Below, in pieces: positions 51,328 to 59,848 of a DNA stretch of 64,000 bases; positions within the stretch are counted from its first letter, which is position 1, and each line of letters starts with the position of its first letter. Position numbers and translations under genes: made by a program. Under the pieces are notes generated by a model. It ran no database searches and was not told the origin of the DNA. It worked only from the letters and a program-made list of their open reading frames with translations. The DNA comes from Lachnospiraceae bacterium (lineage in GTDB: Bacteria; Bacillota; Clostridia; Lachnospirales; Lachnospiraceae): contig JAETON010000004.1 of NCBI GenBank assembly GCA_021771695.1, positions 93,847-157,846 on the forward strand, in the 5' to 3' direction.

Positions 51328-51933
51328 CTATATCATTATATTTTTCAAAGCTTTTTTCAATAATTCTTCCGGCTCATAAGACGCAGCATCTTCTACTTTC
51401 TTCACAGCCATTGCAGCCTCCGTCTTTGAATATCCAAGGCTCACCAGCCCTTCTATGGTTATCATCACAGAATCACTGCCGTCTGTGGTTCCCTGGAAAA
51501 TCTCAAGGGAAGAACCTTCTTCTTCTAAACCGTCAAGATCCAGTTTATCCTTTAATTCCAAAATCAGCTTCTTAGCTCCTTTAGGACCAAGTCCCGGTGT
51601 CGTAGAAATTGTCTTTACATCCTCGCTCATTACAGCAATTTTCAATTCATATACCGTCAAAGTTGACAATACCGAAAGTCCTACTTTCGGTCCAATTCCA
51701 TTGACTCCAATCAATAATTCAAATGCTTCCAGTTCTTCCTTGGAACGGAATCCAAAAAGGCTGATATCATCTTCTCTTACGTGCATATGGGTATATACTT
51801 TCATTTCCTGTCCAATACTTGGAAATCGTTCCATATTCATAGGCATCATAAGACGGTAGCCAATTCCTTGATTTTCAAGAACAATTCCATCTGGATAAAC
51901 TCCCGCCAGTATTCCCTTTATATATGCAATCAC
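51328..51933 (-). CDS. ruvA: Holliday junction binding protein RuvA
   Basis: 201 residues, GTG start 7 bases after AAAGGAGG. IAYIKGILAGVYPDGIVLENQGIGY (OB fold), LIGVNGIGPKVGLSVLS and TPGLGPKGAKKLILELKDKL (two helix-hairpin-helix motifs), and a C-terminal SLGYSKTEAAMAVKKV domain that contacts RuvB. First gene of the ruvA-ruvB-U32-SEDS-PBP operon; a TATAAT box lies upstream at about 51980 on the minus strand. Confidence 0.97.
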   Translation of the reverse strand: MIAYIKGILAGVYPDGIVLENQGIGYRLMMPMNMERFPSIGQEMKVYTHMHVREDDISLFGFRSKEELEAFELLIGVNGIGPKVGLSVLSTLTVYELKIAVMSEDVKTISTTPGLGPKGAKKLILELKDKLDLDGLEEEGSSLEIFQGTTDGSDSVMITIEGLVSLGYSKTEAAMAVKKVEDAASYEPEELLKKALKNIMI

Positions 51934-52020
51934 AACAGTTCCTCCTTTATGTATCTTTGTTGCTGCCCATTTGTTTGGTATTATACCTTATTGTGCGAAA
52001 CTCGTCCAGTCTAAGAACCC

Positions 52021-52049
52021 TTGCAAAAAAAATATCAAAAGACTATAAT
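52021..52049 (+). promoter_or_regulatory. Promoter of the exonuclease-lrgAB operon
   Basis: TTGCAA (52021-52026) and TATAAT (52044-52049) with a 17-bp spacer, 30 bp before the start codon; divergent from ruvA. Confidence 0.7.
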
Positions 52050-52079
52050 AAAAACCACGTGTGCAGGAGGATACTATAG

Positions 52080-53018
52080 ATGAAAGTAATGGAGTCCAAA
52101 ACTTTATTTGTTGATATTGAAACTACAGGATTAAGCCCGGATATCTCCGCTATCACTGTGATTGGCTGCTGCCAGCCAGACGGGACCATCACTCAATGGT
52201 TTAATGAAGATGGCTTATCCCAAAAAAAGATTCTTTTAGAATTCCTTGATTTTTGCAGTTCATTTCATACGTTCATAACATTTAACGGTGCATCTTTTGA
52301 TTTACCATTTTTAAAGGCAAAAATAAAGGAATGGAAAATCGAAGACACTCTAAAGCATATGGATCACATAGATCTTTATCAGATTCTTCGTCCATACCGC
52401 CGCCTTTTGCCGCTAAAATCTTTCCGGCAGAAAGATTTAGAACGCTATTTAAAAGTCTCTCGAAAAGACAATCTTTCCGGCAGAAAATTAATAAAAATTT
52501 ACCGGAAATTTTTAGAAACAAAAGATTGTAAATATAAAGAACAGATTCTTCTTCATAATAAAGAAGATTTAACCGGATTGCTTCATATTGCTTCACTGCT
52601 TTGTTATCCTGCATTGAAGGACGGACAATTTTCCATAAAAAACTGCCAGTTAACCGAAGATTTCTTAAGGATTGATCTTTCTTTGGAACATTCTTGGACA
52701 CAGTCTGCTGTCTTTGAAAAGAAGGAAATGAAATTAGAAATTCAAGGCTGCCGCGGAAAACTTACCTGTCTCCGAAAAGACGGGATGCTGTTTCATTATT
52801 ATCCAAACCCAAAGGATTACTATTATTTACCGGAAGAAGACATTATTCTTCTCAAAAGTATGGGAAATATGGTGGATAAAAGCAGAAGAATTCCAGCAGA
52901 TGCCGGCCATTGCTATTCAAAATTTAAACCTGGAGATACATTCTTATCCAGCCAAGACGAGATTTTTACATTTTGCAGACATAATATTTATTATTTACTT
53001 AGAAAGGACACCCGATGA
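52080..53018 (+). CDS. YprB-type DEDD exonuclease-like protein
   Basis: 312 residues. RNase H-like fold with FVDIETTGLSPD (Asp12, Glu14), ITFNGASFDLPFLKAK and LLHNKEDLTGLLHIASLL supplying the remaining acidic residues of a DEDD nuclease. In B. subtilis YprB has the same layout. The C-terminal half (about 185-312) is strand-rich without a recognised domain. GGAGG precedes ATG 52080. Overlaps lrgA by 4 bases, so a nuclease and a holin-like pair are translated together. Confidence 0.8.
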   Translation: MKVMESKTLFVDIETTGLSPDISAITVIGCCQPDGTITQWFNEDGLSQKKILLEFLDFCSSFHTFITFNGASFDLPFLKAKIKEWKIEDTLKHMDHIDLYQILRPYRRLLPLKSFRQKDLERYLKVSRKDNLSGRKLIKIYRKFLETKDCKYKEQILLHNKEDLTGLLHIASLLCYPALKDGQFSIKNCQLTEDFLRIDLSLEHSWTQSAVFEKKEMKLEIQGCRGKLTCLRKDGMLFHYYPNPKDYYYLPEEDIILLKSMGNMVDKSRRIPADAGHCYSKFKPGDTFLSSQDEIFTFCRHNIYYLLRKDTR

Positions 53019-53377
53019 AACACTTATTCCAATTAAGCATTTTATTTTTTCTCTGTATAATCGGCGATTTTCTTGCCGGACTTTTACCCTTTACTTTTCC
53101 TGGAACGATTATGAGCATGTTCTTAGTTTTTATCCTATTGTTAACGAAATTTTTAAAAGAAGAACATATTGCTGATGCAGGAGACTTTCTTTTGCAAAAC
53201 ATGGCACTTTTATTCGTTCCAGCCGGAGTTGCAATCATGGATAAATTTCATCTGCTGTCCGGCAGATTGTTTTTATTTCTTTTCATATGCCTTATTACCA
53301 CTTTTTTAACATTTCTTGTCACAGCTTACACAATGAAATTGGTCATCAAACTTCAGACAAAGAAAGGACAACAATAA
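53015..53377 (+). CDS. lrgA: CidA/LrgA family holin-like protein
   Basis: 120 residues with four membrane helices (LSILFFLCIIGDFLAGL, GTIMSMFLVFILLL, NMALLFVPAGVAIM, LFLFLFICLITTFLTFLVTA). FVPAGVAIMDKF is the family signature. With LrgB it influences murein hydrolase activity and export of small metabolites such as pyruvate in other Firmicutes. Directly abuts lrgB. Confidence 0.9.
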   Translation: MKHLFQLSILFFLCIIGDFLAGLLPFTFPGTIMSMFLVFILLLTKFLKEEHIADAGDFLLQNMALLFVPAGVAIMDKFHLLSGRLFLFLFICLITTFLTFLVTAYTMKLVIKLQTKKGQQ

Positions 53378-54058
53378 ATGAAAGAACTAATGTCAAATCC
53401 TTTATTTTCCATTGGACTATCTATTTTTATATTTGAAATCTTTACATGGATCAATAAAAAAACAAGGCTGGCAGTTTTAAATCCTCTGCTTTTATCTATT
53501 GGATTTATTATTTTGCTGCTCAAGCTTTGCTCCATATCTTTTGACCTTTATAACCAAGGTGCACAATTTATCAGTATGTTTCTGGCACCGGCAACTGCTT
53601 CCCTTGGATTATCCATTTACCGCCAGTTTCCACTGTTAAAGAAAAACTGGATTCCAGTACTTGCCGGATGTCTGGCAGGTGCATTTACATCTATGGCCAG
53701 TGTCCATTTTTTATGCAGTCTTTTTCATTTTGACGATACTCTGCGTGTTTCTATGCTGCCAAAATCTGTTACAACACCGATTGCTATGGAAATCAGTTCT
53801 CAGTTATCCGGAATTCCTTCCATCACAGTAGCTGCCGTTGTTATTACAGGAATCCTTGGTTCTATTTTATGTCCTTATTTTATTAAGTTTTTAAAGATTG
53901 ATGATCCTGCTGTTGCCGGAGTATCCATCGGATCTTGCAGCCATGCTGTTGGGACCTCAAAAGCTGTTGAACTTGGTGAAATCGAAGGGGCTATGAGCGG
54001 TATTGCCATCGGCATTTCCGGAATCATCACAGTTCTTCTTTCTCTAATCTTCTTCTAA
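53378..54058 (+). CDS. lrgB: LrgB family protein
   Basis: 226 residues with about seven membrane helices. SKSVTTPIAMEISSQLSG-type segment (PKSVTTPIAMEI), GIPSITVAAVVITGILGSI and GVSIGSCSHAVGTSKAVELGEIEGAMSG are the conserved LrgB/CidB motifs. Partner of LrgA. Its last 15 bases overlap the 3' end of the PHP gene on the other strand. Confidence 0.92.
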   Translation: MKELMSNPLFSIGLSIFIFEIFTWINKKTRLAVLNPLLLSIGFIILLLKLCSISFDLYNQGAQFISMFLAPATASLGLSIYRQFPLLKKNWIPVLAGCLAGAFTSMASVHFLCSLFHFDDTLRVSMLPKSVTTPIAMEISSQLSGIPSITVAAVVITGILGSILCPYFIKFLKIDDPAVAGVSIGSCSHAVGTSKAVELGEIEGAMSGIAIGISGIITVLLSLIFF

Positions 54059-54814
54059 TTCAAACCAGCTTTCTTTCCCGATTTTCCGGATTATTCTATG
54101 TTTCTTAACCTGCTCTCTCAATAAATCAATAGAACGGTTTACAACCAGTTCTTCCGGGAAATTGGTTTCTTTGAATAAATCTTTTACATGTTGAAAAATT
54201 CCTACAGCATCTGTAAAATGTGAATCCGTATTTGCAATAACTGGTACATTTCTTTCTTTACATAATGCCAGCATCACTCTTAAATTTTCCCATGCATTAA
54301 CTCTGGAAGACAATGGATTTAGAGAACTATTATTGACTTCTAACAATGTATGATTTTCCTTAGCCGCATCTACAATCGTCTCAATATCAATTGGGATTCT
54401 GGAATCATCCGGATGGCTGATAATATCAATCTGTGGATTTTCAATTGCTCTTACATAAGCATTAGTATTTTGTGCTGTTGTTCCAACGGTATAACACAAA
54501 TCATGAATCCCGGCAATTCGGATATCCAAACAACGTTCAATCAGCTCGCTGTTCATGCTAAGTGTTCCATTTTCATCCAGAATATTAATTTCTGCACCAA
54601 ACAGCATTTTTATTCCATGTATTTTTCTTGGTATGACTCTCATATTCATAAAATAAATTTCATCGCATGTTCCCGGAATTCCTTTGGCATGTTCTGTAAT
54701 TCCAAGCATCTCCAGCCCATGGTCTACCGCTGCTTGTGCCATTTCGTGAACAGTTCCATAAGCATGTCCGCTTGCAATGGTATGTGTATGTACATCAAAT
54801 TTAAATTCCATCAT
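54044..54814 (-). CDS. PHP domain phosphoesterase (YcdX-like)
   Basis: 256 residues. PHP metal motifs in order: VHTHTIASGH near 10, GITEHAKGIPG, FGAEIN, HPDDSRIP, LEVNNSSL and ANTDSHF. YcdX-type proteins bind three zinc ions and act as phosphatases; substrate unknown. Translation coupled to the upstream peptidase gene by an ATGA overlap. Confidence 0.88.
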   Translation of the reverse strand: MMEFKFDVHTHTIASGHAYGTVHEMAQAAVDHGLEMLGITEHAKGIPGTCDEIYFMNMRVIPRKIHGIKMLFGAEINILDENGTLSMNSELIERCLDIRIAGIHDLCYTVGTTAQNTNAYVRAIENPQIDIISHPDDSRIPIDIETIVDAAKENHTLLEVNNSSLNPLSSRVNAWENLRVMLALCKERNVPVIANTDSHFTDAVGIFQHVKDLFKETNFPEELVVNRSIDLLREQVKKHRIIRKIGKESWFELEED

Positions 54815-55575
54815 TTATCCCCGCCTTCCATATCGTCTTTCAATAGCAATTTTCCGCCTGCCTCACATATCTGACGGATTCCACCGTCTTGAATCAAATA
54901 AGCTTCCCCATATATCCATGTTTGTCCATTTTGAGCCAATACATAACTTCCGTCTACCAGTGTATAAAATTTATTTCCAATGCTGTCGCCATATGTAATA
55001 TCTTCCATCAGCCTTTTTCCATCCAGCCAGTTATCTTTTACCGCTTGATAATGCGGCAGAATCATCACGTCAGTTAATCCAAGCCCCTGTATATATCTTC
55101 GATAATCAGGATCTACAGATTCACCTTCCAATTCCGGCTGTGCATAAACTGTATCGGCACTGTTCATAGAACCTGCACTGATCCCCATAATGATACCTTT
55201 ATAATCTTGAATATGTTCTCTTAACTCAAGAATTTCAAAAAAAGCATTTTGCGTCGGTACATGCCCGCCGCCTAAAATCACAAAATCACTTTCATTTAAT
55301 AATTCCTGTATCTGATATGCATTTCTCGAATCACAAAGAGCCATTTGGCAAAGTGACAATCCTGCATATTGAAATGCAGTTTCAAATGTATCCCGCATTT
55401 CATCATTTAAGCCAAAATTATCCGGATCTGCAGTAATAATCAATCCTTTTGCATTTGGTTTCCAATCCATTGCAAGATTCTGCACAAAATCATTTTCTTC
55501 ATTTAATTGACATGGAATCTCAATTCCTTCCTCTTTGCATTCACAACAAGGACTGCTTGTTAAAAATAATTTCAT
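54811..55575 (-). CDS. Peptidase E-like (S51) protein
   Basis: 254 residues. GISAGSMNSAD gives the nucleophile elbow of the S51 class (G-x-S-A-G-S), preceded by FVILGGGHVPTQN and followed by GLTDVMILPHY, whose His may complete the triad. Family members cleave Asp-X dipeptides or cyanophycin dipeptides; the exact substrate is unclear. GAGGTG precedes the ATG; overlaps the PHP gene by 4 bases. Confidence 0.85.
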   Translation of the reverse strand: MKLFLTSSPCCECKEEGIEIPCQLNEENDFVQNLAMDWKPNAKGLIITADPDNFGLNDEMRDTFETAFQYAGLSLCQMALCDSRNAYQIQELLNESDFVILGGGHVPTQNAFFEILELREHIQDYKGIIMGISAGSMNSADTVYAQPELEGESVDPDYRRYIQGLGLTDVMILPHYQAVKDNWLDGKRLMEDITYGDSIGNKFYTLVDGSYVLAQNGQTWIYGEAYLIQDGGIRQICEAGGKLLLKDDMEGGDK

Positions 55576-55637
55576 CTCTTACACCTCATTTTATCATTCC
55601 ATCGTCTTTTGTCATTTTCTCCTTGGAAATAAAAAAC

Positions 55638-55673
55638 TCCCAAGAACCGCCTATCACAGTACTTGGGAGTTAT
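55638..55673 (-). terminator. Terminator of tRNA-Glu
   Basis: AACTCCCAAG / CTTGGGAGTT stem, then TTTTTTAT on the minus strand, starting 2 bases after the tRNA end. Confidence 0.85.
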
Positions 55674-55674
55674 G

Positions 55675-55746
55675 ACTCCAACGGGAATCGAACCCGTGAC
55701 TCGACCTTGAGAGGGTCACGTCTTAACCTCTTGACCATGGAGCCTT
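55675..55746 (-). tRNA. tRNA-Glu (anticodon CTC)
   Basis: Cloverleaf on the minus strand: acceptor GGCTCCA / TGGAGTC, D-arm GTC...GAC, anticodon stem TGACC / GGTCG with loop CTCTCAA (anticodon CTC), T-arm ACGGG-TTCGATT-CCCGT, discriminator A, CCA not encoded. 72 bases. It reads GAG codons. Confidence 0.93.
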
Positions 55747-55750
55747 ATAA

Positions 55751-55787
55751 ATAGAGGGGCAATTCTGCCACCTCTATCTATTATGAA
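55751..55787 (-). terminator. Hairpin between the metY remnant and tRNA-Glu
   Basis: ATAGAGG / CCTCTAT stem with a 13-base loop (GGCAATTCTGCCA, itself able to pair). On the minus strand it lies between the metY stop and the tRNA start. Confidence 0.5.
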
Positions 55788-55822
55788 TATTTTTTAGAAA
55801 AAGTCAAGTCTTTTCTGCAAAT

Positions 55823-56937
55823 TTATACATTCGCCAATGCCTGCTCTACATCTGCAATAATATCATCTGCATTTTCAATTCCAACACTGAAACGGATTAA
55901 ATCAGGCTGAACTCCTGCTTCCAAAAGCTCCTGTTCGTTCATCTGGCGGTGAGTATGGCTTGCCGGATGAAGAACGCAGCTTCGTGCATCTGCCACATGA
56001 GTAACGATTGCTACCAGTTTTAAGCTGTCCATCATTTTAATAGAAGCATCTCTTCCACCCTTCAAACCGAACGTAATAACTCCGCAGGTTCCATTTGGCA
56101 TATATTTTTGTGCCAGCTCATAGTTTTTATCTCCTTCTAAAGCTGGTGTATGTACCCATGCTACCTTTTCATGATTCTGAAGATATTGAGCAACCTTTTT
56201 CGCATTTTCACAATGTCTTGGCATACGTAAATGTAAAGTTTCCAATCCAAGATTTAATAGAAATGCATTCTGTGGTGACTGAATAGAACCTAAGTCACGC
56301 ATCAACTGAACAGTAGCTTTTGTGATAAATGCACCTTTTCCAAACCTTTCTGTATAAACAACTCCATGATATGTTTCATCCGGCTGTGTCAAACATGCAT
56401 ATTTATCTCCATGAGCTTCCCAGTCAAAGTTTCCGCTGTCTACAATAGCTCCTCCAACACAAGCTGCATGTCCATCCATATATTTCGTTGTAGAATGTGT
56501 TACAATGTCCACACCCCATTCAAACGGACGGCAGTTAATTGGAGTCGCAAACGTATTATCTACAATTAAAGGAACACCATGTTCATGAGCAGCTTTTACA
56601 AATTTATCAAAATCCAGTACATCCAGAGATGGGTTAGAAATTGTTTCACCAAACACTGCTTTTGTATTTTCTTTAAAAGCCGCATTCAATTCTTCTTCAC
56701 TGACATCCGGTTCTACAAAAGTTGCTTCTACACCCATTTTGCGGATTGTATGAGCAAATAAATTATATGTACCTCCATAAATTGCAGAAGAACATACGAT
56801 ATGATCACCTGCTTCACAGATATTCATAATTGCATAAAAGTTTGCTGCCTGTGATAAATCGGCAGAACTCTAGGTTCTCCCTTTGTCGGCGTCCATCCGG
56901 ATTGAATACATTTTGTCTCCATTTTAAAATCGCTCAT
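55823..56937 (-). pseudogene. metY: O-acetylhomoserine sulfhydrylase-type gene with internal out-of-frame deletion
   Basis: The true start is ATG 56937 behind AGAGGA: MSDFKMETKCIQSGWTPTKG and EPRVLPIYH match the N-terminus of MetY/CysD-type PLP enzymes. Right after that the sequence jumps, in another frame, to QAANFYAIMNICEAGDH and continues to the normal end (SSAIYGGTYNLF, DNTFATP, PLP lysine in HSTTKYMDGH, VADARSCVLHPASHTH). About 60 residues between IYH and QAANF are missing, including the Y-x-R segment that holds the PLP phosphate of the neighbouring subunit. The 5' frame stops after LPIYHRQQTFMQL. The remaining 334-residue frame from ATG 56827 is probably inactive. Confidence 0.85.
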
Positions 56938-56963
56938 CGTATCGTGTCCTCTTTTCTTATTTT

Positions 56964-57758
56964 TTATGATAATAACATTCTATCATTTGCAAATGCTTCA
57001 CCACTTGCTTCTTCAAATTTTTTCAGCAGATCAGCTACTTTCAAATTTTTCTTTTCTTCACCTTTTACATCGTAAATCACTCGTCCGTCACTCATCATAA
57101 TCAGACGATTCCCAATGTTGATTGCATCTTTCATATTATGCGTTACCATCAAAGTTGTCAAGTTGTCTCTTTCCACAATTTTCTGAGTAATGTCCAAAAC
57201 TTTTTTCGCTGTTTTCGGATCCAATGCCGCTGTATGCTCATCCAGCAAAAGCAGGCTTGGTTTCCGCAGTGTTGCCATTAACAAGGTTAAAGCCTGACGC
57301 TGTCCTCCGGAAAGAAGTCCTACCTTGGAAGTCATTCGGTCTTCCAAGCCAAGATCCAGCATTTTCAAACTTTCTTTAAACAGCTTCTTTTCCTTCTTGG
57401 TAATTCCCCAGCTTAGCCCGCGTTTTTTCCCACGGCGGTAAGCCAATGCCATATTCTCTTCAATTTCCATATTGGCAGCAGTTCCCATCATTGGATCCTG
57501 AAATACTCGTCCAAGCATATATGCCCTTTTATATTCCGGCAAATCTGATATATCTTTTCCATCCAAAAGAATGGTCCCTTGATCTATTGGATAAACTCCT
57601 GATATCATATTCAGCATTGTAGATTTTCCTGCACCATTTCCTCCAATGATTGTAACAAAATCTCCCGGATCTAAATGTAGTTCCACTCCGTTTAATGCTT
57701 TCTTTTCATTTACTGTCCCTTTATTAAATGTTTTATGAACATTTTTAATTTCTAACAT
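56964..57758 (-). CDS. trpZ: ABC transporter ATP-binding protein (TrpXYZ type)
   Basis: 264 residues. Walker A GGNGAGKSTMLN near 40, signature LLSGGQRQALTLL, Walker B LLLDEHTAALDP and switch VTHNMKDA. It energises import by the permease and substrate-binding lipoprotein encoded upstream. Gene order lipoprotein-permease-ATPase directly downstream of trpS suggests tryptophan as substrate, by context only. Confidence 0.85.
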   Translation of the reverse strand: MLEIKNVHKTFNKGTVNEKKALNGVELHLDPGDFVTIIGGNGAGKSTMLNMISGVYPIDQGTILLDGKDISDLPEYKRAYMLGRVFQDPMMGTAANMEIEENMALAYRRGKKRGLSWGITKKEKKLFKESLKMLDLGLEDRMTSKVGLLSGGQRQALTLLMATLRKPSLLLLDEHTAALDPKTAKKVLDITQKIVERDNLTTLMVTHNMKDAINIGNRLIMMSDGRVIYDVKGEEKKNLKVADLLKKFEEASGEAFANDRMLLS

Positions 57759-57775
57759 ACACTGATCCTCCCTTT

Positions 57776-58669
57776 TTATGCTGGTATTCTCCGCTGTGAA
57801 TATTTTGCTTTAATTGCAGGAATTCCAAGTGCAAGAGCAACAATAATTGCCGTAAATAATTTCATATCATCTGTACTTAATCCTAAATGAAGTACAAGAG
57901 AAATAATCATTCGGTAAATGATAGAACCGCCGATTAAGGAGGCTAAAATATAGGCAAAATTAAAGCGGTTTCCAAAAACTACTTCTCCAATGACGATGGA
58001 AGCAAGTCCAATCACAATAGCTCCAGTTCCCATCTTAATATCTCCATATCCCTGATTCTGTGCTACCAATGCTCCAGAAAGTGAAATCAATCCATTCGAA
58101 ATTACCAGCCCGATTACTTTCGACGTATCCGTATTTCCGCCCAATGCACGCACCATATATTCATTATTTCCTGTTGCACGAAGAGCAGAACCTATTTCTG
58201 TACCAAAAAACCAATACATGACTGCAATTACAATGATTCCAATTAATACACCAACAACTAAAGTTGCCAATGTCTGATTTAATCCAAGATTTTGAATCAT
58301 CATTGTAAATGTAGTATCCTCTCCTAACAAGGACAAATTCGGTCCGCCCATGATACGAATATTCACAGACCATAATGCGATCATTGTTAAAATTCCTGCA
58401 AGAATTGCCGGTATCATCAATTTTGTATGTAAAATTCCCGTAACCCATCCTGCAATCATTCCGCCTGCTAAAGCAATCAGCAATGCAAGAATCGGACTCA
58501 TTCCTCTTGTAATACACACAGCACTGATACATCCTCCCAATGCAAAAGTACCATCACAAGACAAATCTGCAATATCCAGAATTCTAAACGTAATATATAC
58601 ACCCAGTGCCATAATTCCCCACAATGTCCCTTGTGCAAGAGCGCTGTAAAGATTTGTGATTAAATTCAT
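57776..58669 (-). CDS. trpY: ABC transporter permease (TrpXYZ type)
   Basis: 297 residues, about eight membrane helices, of the branched-chain amino acid/ribose permease superfamily (LGVYITFRILDIADLSCDGTFALGG, LRATGNNEYMVRALGGNTDTSKVIGL, GLASIVIGEVVFG). A single permease gene implies a homodimer. It works with the lipoprotein and ATPase on either side. AGGTATAAAAC precedes the ATG. Confidence 0.85.
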   Translation of the reverse strand: MNLITNLYSALAQGTLWGIMALGVYITFRILDIADLSCDGTFALGGCISAVCITRGMSPILALLIALAGGMIAGWVTGILHTKLMIPAILAGILTMIALWSVNIRIMGGPNLSLLGEDTTFTMMIQNLGLNQTLATLVVGVLIGIIVIAVMYWFFGTEIGSALRATGNNEYMVRALGGNTDTSKVIGLVISNGLISLSGALVAQNQGYGDIKMGTGAIVIGLASIVIGEVVFGNRFNFAYILASLIGGSIIYRMIISLVLHLGLSTDDMKLFTAIIVALALGIPAIKAKYSQRRIPA

Positions 58670-58700
58670 GTTTTATACCTCATTTCTAAAACAAACGAAA

Positions 58701-58722
58701 GTGCCTTCTGAAAAGAAGGCAC
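58701..58722 (-). terminator. Intra-operon hairpin between lipoprotein and permease genes
   Basis: GTGCCTTCT-GAAA-AGAAGGCAC, a perfect 9-bp stem, followed on the minus strand by TTTCGTTTGTTTTAG. Probably a partial terminator or stabilising structure that keeps binding-protein mRNA in excess. Confidence 0.6.
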
Positions 58723-58751
58723 CTTTCATGCTCACAGAATATCCGTTTTTC

Positions 58752-59750
58752 TTATTTATTCTTCTGCGTTTTTACCATCTTAGCTTCTTTCTGTAATTTC
58801 TCCGGAATCTTAATTCCTAAAGTTTTTACAGTATCTTCGTTGATAATCAAGTCTGCATTTTCTTGGTATTCAATCGCCATATCTTTTGGTTCTGCTTTAC
58901 CTTCCAGAATCTTAACAGCCTGTGCTGCTGTCTGTTTTCCTAATTCATAATAGTTCACTCCATAAGTAGCAAGTCCGCCGCCGGTACACATTCCTTCTTC
59001 ACCTACGATAAATGGAATTTTTGCTTCATTGGTTACCATAGAAACCGTATTGATACCATTTGCAATCATATTATCTGTTGGAGAATAAATTGCATCTACT
59101 TTTCCTTTTAAGGATTCAACTACCTGACGGATTTCACTGGATTCAGATACTGTAGCTTCTACCGGTTCCATTCCCAGTTTCTTAGCTTCTTTCTTTGCAA
59201 TCTCAATCTGGAATTTAGAATTAGATTCTGCAGAGCAATACAGCATAGCAACTTTCTTTGCATCCGGTACAAGTTCTTTTAATAATTTCATCTGTTTCTT
59301 TACAGGTGTCAAATCAGATGTTCCAGATACATTCGTTCCTGGTTTTTCGTTGGATTTTACCAGTTTTGCATCTTTTGGATCTGTAACTGCTGTTACAAGA
59401 ATTGGAATATCTTTTGATTCATTTGCCATTGCCTGTGCTGCTGGTGTTGCAATTGCTAAGACTAAATCACATTCATCTGTTACAAACTGCTGTGCAATGG
59501 TCTGACAGTTAGATTGTTCATTCTGAGCATTTTTATATTCGATTTTGATTTTATCTCCATCTTTATATCCAGCTTCTTCCAGTCCTTCTTTAAAACCTTT
59601 GTAAGCGGCATCTAAAGCATCATGCTCAACTAACTGTACCACTCCAATCTTCTTTTGTTCATCCGCACTGTCTTTCTTGGAACATCCTGTCATAACAGAT
59701 AATCCCATCACTGCAGCCATACCAACTGCCATTACTTTTTTTAAGGTCAT
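58752..59750 (-). CDS. trpX: ABC transporter substrate-binding lipoprotein (TrpXYZ type)
   Basis: 332 residues. Lipobox VMTGC near Cys23, then KIGVVQLVEHDALDAAYKGFKEGLEEAGY, DLVLAIATPAAQAMANE, TAVTDPKDAKLV, NVSGTSDLTPVKKQM and YSPTDNMIANGI: the ABC_sub_bind family to which TrpX belongs. It captures substrate outside the membrane. Its own promoter lies between it and trpS. Confidence 0.85.
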   Translation of the reverse strand: MTLKKVMAVGMAAVMGLSVMTGCSKKDSADEQKKIGVVQLVEHDALDAAYKGFKEGLEEAGYKDGDKIKIEYKNAQNEQSNCQTIAQQFVTDECDLVLAIATPAAQAMANESKDIPILVTAVTDPKDAKLVKSNEKPGTNVSGTSDLTPVKKQMKLLKELVPDAKKVAMLYCSAESNSKFQIEIAKKEAKKLGMEPVEATVSESSEIRQVVESLKGKVDAIYSPTDNMIANGINTVSMVTNEAKIPFIVGEEGMCTGGGLATYGVNYYELGKQTAAQAVKILEGKAEPKDMAIEYQENADLIINEDTVKTLGIKIPEKLQKEAKMVKTQKNK

Positions 59751-59776
59751 AACTTTTTCCTCCTCTAGCCTTTGAC

Positions 59777-59794
59777 GCGTTGATACTTCAACGC
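59777..59794 (-). promoter_or_regulatory. 5'-leader hairpin in front of the trpX ribosome site
   Basis: GCGTTGA-TACT-TCAACGC, a perfect 7-bp stem, lies between the promoter and the GGAGGAA site in a leader of only about 50 bases. Too small for a T-box. Confidence 0.5.
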
Positions 59795-59807
59795 TTTTAT
59801 GTGCTAA

Positions 59808-59837
59808 ATTATATCACCGAACCAAGGGTAGTGTCAA
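59808..59837 (-). promoter_or_regulatory. Promoter of the trpXYZ genes
   Basis: TTGACA (59832-59837) and TATAAT (59808-59813) on the minus strand, both consensus, 18-bp spacer. The -35 lies just past the trpS stop at 59849. Confidence 0.8.
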
Positions 59838-59848
59838 GGAAAACACCT

